Positions 10,560 through 20,142 of a DNA stretch of 64,000 bases are shown here, piece by piece. The notes under the pieces are model-generated. The model was not told the DNA's origin. It searched no databases and saw nothing but the letters and a program-made list of their open reading frames with translations. Numbering within the stretch: position 1 is the first letter of the stretch; every line of letters begins with the position of its first letter. Source of the stretch: Kingdonia uniflora (lineage: Eukaryota > Streptophyta > Magnoliopsida > Ranunculales > Circaeasteraceae); assembly GCA_014058105.1 (NCBI GenBank), contig JACGCM010002205.1, positions 620,001 through 684,000 of the forward strand, in the 5' to 3' direction. The translations under genes and the position numbers were made by a program.

Positions 10560-11190
10560 AAGCTTATGCATATCATATCATCGATGTAGACTTCCATGAT
10601 TTTCCCTAAATGATCTTTGAACATTTAAGTGACAAGATGTTGGTAAGTAGCTCTTGCATTCTTTAATCCGAAAGGCATTACTGCGTAACAGTAGAGACCT
10701 CTTTTAGTAATGAAGGTTGTTTTATCTTGGTCATCCTCGGCGAGTAGAACTTGATTGTAGCCAAAGGCTACATCCATCATGAAAAGAAGTTCGTGTCCTA
10801 TGACAGAGTCGAGGAGTTTTCCTAGTGATAGCAAAAAGCTTTCCTTTGGTGTGAATTTATTGGGTTCTGTGAAGTCAACACAAACCCTGATCTTTCCATT
10901 TTTCTTTGGGACTGCCACAATGTTAGAAGCCCACTTTGGATATTTGACTTCATGAATAAATCCTACACGAAGGAGTTTATTAATTTCTTCGTTCATGGCT
11001 TTGCGGAGGCGAGGAGCTAAGTTCTGATGTTTTTGTATGACTGCTTTACTGTCTGGTAGGAGGTTTAGTCTCTGGTACGCGATTGATGGTTCAATGCCAG
11101 GCATTTCTTGGAAAGTCTGAGCAAAGACGTCGATAATTTTCTTTAGTAGCTGAAACATGTCTTCTTTTTTGTCGGTTGACAACTTGGAGC
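10560..11190 (-). pseudogene. Element A reverse transcriptase
   Basis: The frame at 10625-11182 carries KKNGKIRVCVDF, LFMMDVAFGYNQ with the first catalytic Asp, and MPFGLKNARATYQ. After a stop, the next frame encodes EVYIDDMICIS near 10570-10600, so the Y-I-D-D box is kept. Upstream, GIEPSIAYQRLNL and KAMNEEINKLL are the usual N-terminal RT blocks. The thumb region after YIDD is lost by deletion before the RNase H frame. Confidence 0.85.
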
Positions 11191-11287
11191 TGATGAATGT
11201 GTGACGCCCACGTCCATCGAGTTTAAAGGATTCTACTAATTTTGAGTCATGTTGCTCGAAAGTGGGGGGTATTGTCTGCTGTAGTTC

Positions 11288-12091
11288 CTATGCTTTAAGA
11301 ATTTTTACTGTATGAGAGTTGGTGGTGGTATTCTCACACATACGTGCAACTGCTTGGCTATCTTTGATTTCGTAAATTATGTGATATGTTGGAAATCTTA
11401 ATGCTAAATGGTATGTAAAAGGTACTACTTTGATTGAGTGTAACCAACTACGTCCCAAAATTTTCAAATACTTGGACTCAGCATCGATGACGAGGAATTT
11501 GACGAATGTGGTTTCCGATCCTGCTTGAACTGGCAGAGTAATTTTTCTTGTGGCTAATTCTTTCGAACCATTGAAGCTAGTGATTGTTGTTGTTGAAGCT
11601 TTCGCAGAATCTCTGATTCCTAGAACTTCGATTGCTCTTTTGAATAAAACATCAGTGGCGCTTCCTGTATCGACGAGAAGTGTGTGCAGGTAGTCTTGTC
11701 CAACTTTGAGCATAATGACCAGAAGGTCATCATGAGAATATTTTACATGGCTGGTGTCACAGTCTTCGAAGGTAATTTGGTATAGACCTTTTGACTTATT
11801 CAAGCTGGAAAGAAGTTTCACTGATTTATCCAAGGAGGTCATTTTGCAACAAGATGTGATCCGATTGTCTTGTTTCCTTTTCTTTCCTTTTTCAATCTCG
11901 ATCATATAAAGGTGACGAGTTTGGCTCGGTCCCTGATTTTGTTCGACGTCTTTGTTCTTTCTTTCATCCTCAAGGAACTTTTGAATGCCGATGACGTAAT
12001 TATGGAGCCTACTTACCAAGAGGATGCGGCGATAGATTTGAATGATTGAGTAACAGTTGCCAGTTTTGTGACTATGCACATTGTGATACAT
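11288..12091 (-). pseudogene. Element A aspartic protease region
   Basis: A 267-codon open frame on the minus strand contains LLVDTGSATDVLFKRAIEVL, the retropepsin active-site motif D-T-G-S (about 11665-11680), followed by LVIDAESKYLKILGRSWLH. The protease would release Gag and Pol proteins from the polyprotein. This is the longest open pol segment in A, and its active site looks intact. It lies directly between gag and reverse transcriptase. Confidence 0.85.
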
Positions 12092-12099
12092 ACATAGAT

Positions 12100-13532
12100 G
12101 TTTGTTAGGGATATCTAGTATTGTTTGTGATGCTCGATAACAGTCATCTCCCTTTATCGTTGGTAAGATAGTGGAGAGAGTCGTTGTTATTGGGGTAAAA
12201 CTGGGACAGGTCTATCAGGTCTCCTGTCCTTTCTGTCAGGTCTCCTGTTATTGTTGCCATTTCTACCACATTGTTTGGGTGCTGCAATAGTAGTCAAATT
12301 TCAGGGTGGAGAAGAAGTTATTTCCCAAGAATGGAAGGTAGAGGAGTTCTTCATTTTATCTTTTTTGGATCGTTCTAGTTTGATGTATTTATTAATTACA
12401 TCAATCATTTTTGTCACCATTCTTGGCTTTTGTAGAGTTAGTTCTTCTCAAACCTTAGAGCTGAGGTGAAGGCCGGAACAACGATTTTGGGATATGAATT
12501 CCCAATTTTCTGTATTTCCTGTAAGAAATGCTTATAAAAACTCACCAAGGTTTCTTTTGTGCCATGTTCGAAGAAGAACAAGGAATCTATAGTAATCTTT
12601 CACTCCTTAGCGTGAGCATAATTGGACTTAAATAGATGTTGTAACTGGCTAAATGTAGTAATGGAGCCTTCTTGGATTGTATGGAACCATCTGAGAGGTT
12701 CTTCATTTAGGCTCATGTTAAATAGTCTGTATAACATGTGGTTAAGTTTGAAGTATAATCCTACTACAGCTTTGAAGTATCGTACATGGGTAAGCGGGTC
12801 AGTGAGGCCTGCATATAGAATGAATTTGGGCATGTAGAAATTGTTTGGAATGGGCATAACTTTGAGGTGAGGGGAGATGGGGTTTACCTCGATTCTATCA
12901 AAAATGGATCTTTGGCCTGGGATATCAAAGTGTATGGCCTAGATTCTGATGTTTAGGCCGTCCAAGGTGACAAACTATGGAGGAGGAATTGATAAGGTCA
13001 CAATTTGCATATCAAAATCTCCCTGTCCTTCTGGTCCCAATTTATCCCTAATTGGTTTCTGGTAGAGGGAGAGTTTGATGACGTGTGCGTCGACTTCCTT
13101 GAGTTGTCAATACTGAAGTTGTCAAACCAAAATGTCGAGAAGCTATGTCTAGATTTTGGGATCTGGATCGAGAAGTCCGTAATTTGTATTCTCTAGGTTG
13201 ATCATCTCTTCGAGTTGTTCTTGACTGATGATCACTTCGGGCTTGTGGTGGCGCCGCTTGACGACCAGTAATTCGATCTTGAGTTCTCTTTAATCTTTCC
13301 ATCTCCTTTTGATATGTCTGACTCTGTTGGTCCAAGGCTTTCCTTCTTTCGTATCTTTCTACTTGAAGAGCCTCGAATGAATGCGTTAATCTTCCAACCT
13401 TTTGGTTTTTTCTGATTCCATCAATTTTTGAAGTTCGATCACTACGCTATGCAGATCGACTATTTCTGGTATCGGATTGATCTCATGATCTCTTATTGTG
13501 CAGGAATGGCTTCGGTGATTTATATTTATCAT
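12100..13532 (-). pseudogene. Element A gag
   Basis: The likely start is the ATG at 13532, about 50 nt after the primer site. The N-terminus is polar (IPEIVDLHSVVIELQK, then QKEMERLKRTQDRITGRQ). The capsid region is seen at 12600-12857 as NFYMPKFILYAGLTDPLTHV and EPLRWFHTIQEGSITTF, a retrotransposon-gag pattern. The rest, to about 12,100, is broken by stops. It would form the virus-like particle in the cytoplasm. Element B has the same blocks at 46,390-46,640. Confidence 0.8.
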
Positions 13533-13580
13533 CAGATTCTTTCTAATCGCGAGTAGTAAAGAAAAATGTGGTAAGATTCT

Positions 13581-13596
13581 CACAGACGGTGCCAAT
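13581..13596 (-). other. Element A primer binding site
   Basis: Read on the minus strand, the sequence next to the LTR is ATTGGCACCGTCTGTG. This resembles the ATTGGCGCCGTCTGTGGGAA found at this place in many plant Ty3/gypsy elements. Element B reads ATTGGTGTCCTCTGTGGGAA. It marks the sense 5' side of element A. Confidence 0.75.
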
Positions 13597-14052
13597 TGTA
13601 ATGACGTGCTTTTCGAATGGATAATCTTCGCCAATACTTTTCGTAAGGAAGGTGCAATAATAAGATAAACAAGTAAAATTTGACGTGGAAAACTCAGTAA
13701 AGGCTGAGAAAAACCACAACCTCAAGGAGGGTTTTGATGTAAAATCCAATATAGGTAAGGAAATAAATGTAGTTGGGTTGCGGATCTGAATAATCTATTC
13801 TCTGCCTAGATTAATAGTAGATACAAGAAGTTTACAAAAAGAAAGAAACAGTCTCCTATTTCAGGGGGAGTGGGCGAACTTCACGGATCTCTAATAGCTC
13901 TTTCTTGACCAGGCACAGTGGCTACTTTTGGTAGGTTGAGGACTTATGGTAACATCTCAACTGCTGTCTATCTTCGACTATGTAAATGCTGACTGTCTTT
14001 GACTATGTTATGCTGGTTGATCCTTGCCGAATCTGGGAAATGTGCTACTACA
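13597..14052 (-). repeat. Element A right LTR (sense 5' LTR)
   Basis: 456 bp from TGTAATGACG to GCTACTACA, matching 2372-2859. It would contain the sense promoter, but no clear TATA box was picked out. Immediately after it come AGAAC and the resumed LTR of element C. Confidence 0.9.
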
Positions 14053-14447
14053 AGAACCAAAGATCATATTCGAAGAAACTGGGTTTTGAGTAAAATGTTC
14101 GAACTGAGAAAAAGTATATTCAAGCAGGGTCTATTCGAATAGAAGAAAAGCCTGTTCGAACAGACGCCTATATTCTTAAAAAGGACATCACTTCCTTTTT
14201 AACTTTTGTAAAATACTAAAGGATTTATATTTTTAAGCCAAGAGGTACAAACCCACGTACCTATTCAGTGTCAGTCCAGTTGTAGTTATCCCATGTGCAC
14301 TCTCTGACGACGAATAAACACGAGGTAGTGCTGACACCTATTCTAGACATGAAATGAAACAAACTTCAAATATTGTTGTTTCAGTATGTCTTTTCGATCC
14401 TTATTGGGGCTTCTAAATAGTACACAATCTTACAATGTTGTTATGCA
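14053..14447 (-). repeat. Element C left LTR, second part
   Basis: Continues the LTR interrupted at 2371. It matches 19240-19665, including TGAGTAAAATGTTCGAAC, the TTCGAA motif cluster, CACTTCCTTTTTAACTTTTG and the end TGTTGTTATGCA. In sense orientation this is the start of the LTR (TGCATAACAAC). Confidence 0.85.
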
Positions 14448-14984
14448 TCATTTATGTATTAATCTCCCGATTTGGTTTATTTCGTGTTAAAACCAGAACT
14501 ATAAGAAATTAAAAATACAACTCGATGGACTAACTCAATCACTGAGCATCACGTAACCATTCAAATAAAATAAGGGATCCAGGAAAAAATCATAACTTAC
14601 CTGGATTACCTGTCAGAATCATCTCTCCCCCTTTTCATCATAAATGAACTAAGGGTAAATGATACACAATAGTAGATAAAAGTAGAAAATAGACCAGTAA
14701 AGTAAAATGTATAACAGTCACAGAATGATTTAAACACAGAATAGATGAGAAATATATACCAGTAAATGTCAGAGCAACTATTCTAAAAAGACAGACTCTT
14801 AATACATGGCAAATGCAACAAGTCAAACTAAAAAAAATGTACATGCAGTTAGGATAGCAAAGGCTGAAGGAAACAAAGATAGAGACAAAAAAGAGCAACA
14901 AGAGGGCTAAAAATCTGAATTTGAGTAAAAAAAACCTCTAAGACTACAAATCTTAGCCGGGAGTAGGACCACCTAAACTAGAAC
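14448..14984 (-). other. 3' untranslated region and polypurine tract of element C
   Basis: Between the env-like gene and the LTR lies the purine tract AAAAGGGGGAGAGAT (minus strand, 14621-14635). It is followed by about 170 bp that align with element D at 53,920-54,160, including the ACACGAAATAAACC block. Open frames here are hydrophobic and low in complexity, and look like chance. Confidence 0.6.
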
Positions 14985-16148
14985 CTCGAATAGCACTGCT
15001 TAGAGCCTCAATAGAGGACTTGAGCTGACAAAACTGAGAGTCCATGTATACATAGAGAGATGTGATATCATGAGGTATTGCTCAAGCAGGAGCAACTAAC
15101 GCAGCAGCTGACACCACACCGGCTAACACAACATCTGAATGAGAGTTCCCCGTACTCTCATCTGACTCAAAATCATTCTCTGCTACCATATGCTTCTGAC
15201 TCGTTTCCCAATACTAAAAATTGATGACTTCGTCCAGACGATCAGCTTCCTCCCTCTCAAGAATAACATAACCTAAATCTGTCAAGAGTTGAAAGATAAA
15301 ACGGCCAAACGGCAAAGCCCGTGTGTGATGATCAGGGTTACCCGTAAGAAGCATCTCTTGAATGATAATATTGGGCAGGTCAAGGATGTGGTCTTGGTGG
15401 TAAAGATATACCAGGTAGATCATGTTACCAACCAAAAAAATCTTATTTCCATGTTGGGGACAAATGTTACGGTGGGCATTTATGTGAAACAAATACAACA
15501 CCCTCAACAGGTTCTTCTGCCAGATATACGCCCTTTCTTCTTCCCAGAATGAAGAAGCCGATCCTCAAGTTCTCTATTGGGAGGAAACTGACCAGAAACT
15601 AGGGGCCACGCCGTAGGTAGGACCGAAGAGGGAATATCCTCTAAATCAAACATATTCGGATTTTTTGTTCAACTATTCTCGAGTAACCTCAAACATTGAT
15701 GGAGAGAAGTTTTTTTTTGTTACCAGTTCCATGCACATTTTAGATACTGGCGTAGAATAGTTGAACCAGGCGAGGGTAGAAAGGCAGCTTGGGCTTCACA
15801 ATCCCGATTCAACCATGGACTAAGAAATTATGAAGCACATCACAGAACTTGGAAGAAGCCTTAAGTAAACTCTCCTCATCAACAGACACTTTCTTCTGGT
15901 AGCCGCGGAACTTCAAACCATGTTTCGCTGACCAATTAACAGGGTTTGAAAACATTCCATAGTTCCCACCATCATTGTCTTGTGGTATCTGATGCCCCGA
16001 GACCCCCAAGACTACTAGAACCTCCTACCTTTGATGTTGAAAGAACGGTACTACATGTACCCACTTCAGCTCCAACCACCTCCTGACCCCTCTTGGACAC
16101 AGCTCTTTGAGCGGGTGACGCTAACCCTGTACATTTTCCTCTTGCCAT
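14985..16148 (-). pseudogene. env-like 3' gene of element C
   Basis: The start ATG at 16148 reads MARGKCTGLASPAQRAVSKR and is matched in element D by MARCKRTGVTSPILRAAAKR. Further blocks shared by the two copies are FSNPVNWSAKHGLKFRGYQK (15809-16009) and the C-terminal MDS(Q/P)F...L(S/R)...SSIE(A/T)L. Between them is NICPQHGNKIFLVGNMIYLV...ALPFGRFIFQLL, typical of plant 'putative plant transposon protein' sequences. Such a gene lies between pol and the 3' LTR in SIRE-lineage elements, and its function is not established. Several stops and frameshifts make it a pseudogene. No signal peptide or clear membrane anchor was identified. Confidence 0.65.
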
Positions 16149-16170
16149 TATCTAACAGAAAATACCCAAC

Positions 16171-16485
16171 CTACAAAAAAATTAACCACCAATGCCCCAA
16201 TTCTTCAACCATCAAACCCAGTGCTATAGCCAAACCCAATAATCATATTCACCCAATCACACTGCACACTCCAACGGCAGAACCCCAATCTCAACCATAC
16301 ACTAGAAATCATAAGCAAACACCAACCCAATCATCTGGAATAAAATACCCATTTCCACAAAACATAATTATCAAACTCCCCAACAATCAAACCCCGTTCA
16401 ATCAACAAGTAACAATCAACACCGTAAATCCACAATGTAATCAACAAACACCAAGGATCACATGCAAACCTCAATGTTAACTTAC
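16171..16485 (-). other. Leader intron upstream of the env-like gene, element C
   Basis: In sense orientation, GTTAG|GTAAGTTAAC is a consensus donor at 16485. TTTTTTGTAG is the acceptor, ending at 16171, exactly 22 nt before the env-like ATG. Element D has the same arrangement (52211-52675, 22 nt). The antisense proline/asparagine-rich frame over this intron is not a gene. Confidence 0.6.
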
Positions 16486-16884
16486 CTAACAATCACAAGC
16501 TAGAAGTACTGCCGATAACCCCAATTTGAAATTAAACAACTAATGCACAACCCAATTTCCAGCTAAAGGAAAATTAATTAAGAACGGAAAATCGCAGAGA
16601 GCTAAAAAGAGAGAAACTAGAAGAACTAACTTTGAATTCGAAGAGTTTGAAGTTGTTGGAACCCTAGGTTAAAACTGGCGTGAACAAGGACGCAATTCAA
16701 ATATCATGCTTTAGCATTAAAGTGGAGGAGCAATAGAAAGATTAAACGCAGAGAAACCCCTTTCAATCGAGTACAAATAAAATCAAAACAATACCCTGCT
16801 GTCCTAAACAAAAACAAAATAAAATATAAAAAATAACCAAAATAAGACAGGGTAAGAAATTGACCTAATCAATGGAGCATACAC
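16486..16884 (-). other. Leader region between the pol remnant and the env-like gene, element C
   Basis: This non-coding stretch (sense orientation) begins after the last pol codons, which read SVCSID and then TAG in both C and D. It contains pyrimidine-rich segments such as TAGTTTCTCTCTTTTTAGCTC. It may hold a promoter or the first exon of the env-like transcript, but no TATA box was assigned. Confidence 0.4.
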
Positions 16885-16910
16885 TGATAGCCCCTCTTAG
16901 TTTAGATTCA
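16885..16910 (-). other. Deletion junction removing pol in element C
   Basis: Sense sequence up to ATAAGGTAATGAATCTAAAC aligns with element D near 33,160-33,180 (just after gag). The next bases, GGGGCTATCAGTGTATGCTC, align with the extreme end of pol in D near 36,245-36,270. About 3 kb, covering protease, integrase, reverse transcriptase and RNase H, is therefore missing. Confidence 0.75.
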
Positions 16911-17099
16911 TTACCTTATCTATGGTGATAAGTCATCCTTTCGTACCCAAACAGCCTGAATAACCTTTCGAGGTGATGTATCTTGTGTAAACCACCTACT
17001 AATATTCTCACTTTTCACATTAGAGGAATTTATATTTGGGTTATATCTTTGCAATTAGATGGTCTCACATATGATCGACAGGGCTCTATAAATCTTCAA

Positions 17100-18527
17100 T
17101 AAGTGGCAACATGGCCCTTTTGACCACACACTTGACATTAAAAAATCCGAGTGAAGGAAAGCCTATTGGCTTGATTTCAAAGGGTGGATATTACATTATG
17201 CTTGGGCAAAAGTAGAGTAATTGCTCTTTGACAAATTTTGTGACTTGAGGAGTCTTGGTATTAGAGTCATGATCCTCATATTCTATACCCTGTTCGTTAT
17301 GCCAAGTTTACTACAATTCGTAAATGACCGAGCATACAAATCTTCAAGATTAGGGTCCTCAAACTCATTATTTTCATGATCACTCTGACTTTCAGCATGG
17401 TTTTCCAGCTCAAATAGGTCAGAATTATCATTACTAAAGTTTCTTCTAGCAGGATACACAGAATAGTTGCTATTTTTATTTTCATAGGAATGATCATTAT
17501 TAGTATCAAATTCATAGCCTTAGAATTAATACCAATTTTTTTTATTGGGGCAACTATGTGCATAGTGACCAAACTTATGATACTTATATCATTCAACTTA
17601 ACTTAGGTCAGTGTCAGGTTTGGCCTACCGGTTATTCAATTTAAGTTGATCATGAGTTTGCGACTTATAATTCACTGATTGCCCTTATTTTTAAAATCAA
17701 TATTTTTTTACAAAGTGTTTAAGTTGGTTGCTTATAGAGGCTATTTGTTAATTCATATTGGACACATCATTATTATCTGAATCATATGAGATGTCAGCTT
17801 CTTTGGTACCCTTAGAAGAAGAAGAGTAAGATGAAGATTTAAAATTTACACTTTTGTTCTTCTTTGGGTTTTCTATTTTTGTCTCGAGTTCAAAAGTTTG
17901 CAACTCTTTAGCTAATGTATCTGGTTTCAATTTCTTAAGATCCTGAGCTTCCTTGATATCATCACGTCTAGATCTAAAGCTCTTAGGAAGAGATCATTGA
18001 ACTTTACTAACAATTTGGACATCAGAATATGCTACTCCTAATGCGGCACTAGTATTTGAAATATCACTTAGTCTCGCATAGAATTCATCAAAAGACATAT
18101 TCTCATCCATTCGAATATTTTTAAATTGTGAGGTGAGCATTTGCAATTTACTTTCTTTAACTGTATCATCGCCTTCGTGAGTTCAAACTAATATGTCCCT
18201 AACATCTTTCAAAGTGGTTCAAGCAGATATGTGTCGAAACTCACTTGGGCTCACAGCCATAAAAATAACATTGCGACCCTTATTATTATAACCAGCAGCT
18301 TCATTTTCAGCCTTAGACCATTGATTTCGGGGCTTAAGGACCTCTTCAGCTTTATCACCCATTTATTTTATTATGGTAGAGTGTGTCTATCCATCCTTGA
18401 TCGTAATCCATACATCTTTTATGAGTTATTGTAAGAATGTACCCATTCAGACTTTCCAATGAGGAGAGTCTTTACCATCGAATAGGGGCAGATGATTTAT
18501 GGGACCTCCAAATCTTTCAGAATTCAT
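17100..18527 (-). pseudogene. Element C gag (Ty1/copia)
   Basis: The ATG at 18527 reads MNSERFGGPINHLPLFDGKD, then HWKV-stop-MGTFLQ. The central part includes SPSEFRHISA, MSFDEFYARLSDISNTSAAL and SLPKSFRSRRDDIKEAQDLK. The frame at 17748-17930 (LAKELQTFELETKIENPKKN) is the UBN2/copia gag C-terminal part. The downstream region should hold the zinc knuckle but is decayed. It is the counterpart of 31226-32990 in element D. Stops make it non-functional. Confidence 0.8.
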
Positions 18528-18586
18528 TAATCTCAAATAATAAAGTTAGGATCCATGCTCAAGTTGTTAAGCCTCGGAGTGCAACC

Positions 18587-18600
18587 GCTCTGATACCAAT
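18587..18600 (-). other. Element C primer binding site (tRNA-Met)
   Basis: Minus-strand ATTGGTATCAGAGC directly follows the LTR. TGGTATCAGAGC is complementary to the 3' end of initiator tRNA-Met, the usual primer of plant copia elements. The match is complete over 12 nt. Confidence 0.9.
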
Positions 18601-19665
18601 TAAAATTTTTGACTAATTGAGATTAACCAATTTTAAGTAATTTGGGTTAAAATTGAAAGAACCAATAATTCTTAAAACTAATTATTTAGTTCTAACCTAA
18701 CTCAAGTTGATATGATAAACACTAAGAAATCAAAAATACAATGACAAATAATTTTAACCCAGTAGGAAATTTTCTCATGAGAAAAACCCATAGGTCATTG
18801 CCGAATTGCTCTACAGCTAAATAATCAAATATTGAATCAAAATTACAATAATTTAATTACTTACAGACCCGATAAGTAGATCCCAGGGTTATCTCTCTTC
18901 TAATTGAACTCGTTGCAATCAATTTCATGTTCTTGCAACGCCTCACCTCGAATAATGTACAAAAACGTTAAAGCTTGAATCACTCAAACTCAAAAAATCT
19001 AAAATTCGATTTAGATTTTCTTAATCTTTGATTAATTCAATTTAAGTTTTACTTCGCATTGAATCGCTCGTTGAAATCTCTCTTCTCTCTAAAATATCAA
19101 ACCCCAGAAAAGTTAGTTTTTTGAAAGAGGTAAAAAATGAAATAAGAAAGAATGTCTTTAATCAAAAAACTAAAAACCCGTACTCTGTTTGAACAGAGAA
19201 ATAGTCTATTCAAATTGGCAAGGTTTTGTTCGAACAAAACTAATGATCATATTCAATGAAATAAGGTTCTGAGTAAAATGTTCAAACAGAGAAAAAGTAT
19301 ATTCGAACAGGGTCTATTCGAACAGAACAAGAGTTTGTTTGAACAGGGTATATTAAAAGAAAACAAAAGACTGTTTGAACAAACACCAATTTTCTCAAAA
19401 AAGATGTCACTTCCTTTTTGATTTTTGTAAAATACTAAATGCTTAATAGTTTTGGGCGAAGAGGTTCAAACCCACGTACCTGTTCAGTGTCAGGCTAACT
19501 GTAGTCACTTAATGTACACTTTCTGACGATGAATAACCTCAAAGTAGTGTTGACACCTATTCTAGACACGAAATGAAGCAAACTTTAAATATGGATTTTT
19601 CAGTATGCCTTCTGGCCTTATTGGGGCTTCTAAATTGTACAAAATCCTACAATGTTGTTATGCAT
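18601..19665 (-). repeat. Element C right LTR (sense 5' LTR)
   Basis: A 1,065-bp LTR, in sense from TGCATAACAAC to TTTTA (CA decayed to TA). It carries a cluster of TTCGAACAGA/TTCGAATAGA-type motifs at about 19,180-19,390, in the part expected to be U3. LTR identity to the left copy is moderate, indicating age or recombination. Confidence 0.85.
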
Positions 19666-20142
19666 CCTTCACATATATAGGTGCAAGTTCATTATGCCTC
19701 CTTATATATGAGAGTTTGAGTATAGTTGTACTGTATTACTTCTCCCCAATTCTCCAAGGAAACTCTAGTGTATAGAAGATTTTTGCAAATAAGTAATCCA
19801 AGATACATTCTTTTCATATAATGAAATCTAACTACCTAAAGAGATCCAACTGTAATTCGATAGAAATTAAAATATACAATATTAATATATTTCTTCCAAA
19901 AGTCACTACTCAAGTACTAACACAAATCCCTTAAGCACATTTCATAATTATAGTCGTACAACATGGCAATACAAACTACAATTGGGGATGAAATCAATCT
20001 AACTTACTTACTCCAAAGGCTTTCTTGCTTCTACGCTAGATAACTTCTAATATGAGACCTTGAAAAAATTACATATTAAGATGATCAATTTTCATTATGA
20101 TATTACTCTACTAATAATAAATCTAGAGTGTCAGAGACCCCC
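19666..20142. other. Unassigned spacer between elements C and G
   Basis: AT-rich DNA without a supported gene. It ends in a run of C (GAGACCCCC) against the G LTR. It may be old flanking DNA, or part of the missing 5' LTR region of element D if G inserted there. Confidence 0.4.

Larger units (their letters stand above)
2372..14052 (-). mobile_element. Element A: Tat-lineage Ty3/gypsy retrotransposon (minus strand)
   Basis: This 11.7-kb element is bounded by related LTRs (TGTAATG...CTACA) and a 5-bp duplication, AGAAT/AGAAC. Its insertion split the LTR of element C. From right to left on the minus strand lie the primer site, gag, protease, reverse transcriptase, RNase H, a second RNase H-like domain and integrase. 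A plus-strand (antisense) spliced gene lies between integrase and the 3' LTR. A dual RNase H plus an antisense extra gene is characteristic of Tat-lineage elements (Retand/Grande/Ogre group). Many stops and frameshifts show the pol region is dead. Element B at 37237-47862 is a second member of the family; A is about 1.05 kb longer, because of extra DNA at about 2900-4200. Confidence 0.9.
1752..19665 (-). mobile_element. Element C: pol-deleted SIRE-like Ty1/copia retrotransposon (minus strand), split by element A
   Basis: Reading right to left, the order is LTR (18601-19665), tRNA-Met primer site, gag (to about 17,100), a deletion junction near 16,890-16,905, an env-like gene (16148 to about 14,985), a polypurine tract (14621-14635) and the second LTR (14053-14447 plus 1752-2371). 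Element A interrupts that second LTR at 2372-14052. Integrase, reverse transcriptase and RNase H are absent, so the copy is a non-autonomous deletion derivative. The left LTR keeps a TG terminus; the right one has decayed to TA. Flanking 5-mers (GTATG and TCCTT) do not match, so a target duplication is not seen. An env-like gene plus a GGGGGAGA purine tract is typical of the SIRE/Maximus lineage. Confidence 0.8.

Noticed and set aside
16031..16480. 149-codon plus-strand Pro/Asn-rich frame
   Set aside because: It is antisense to the env-like start and its leader intron in element C. Low-complexity composition explains the open frame.
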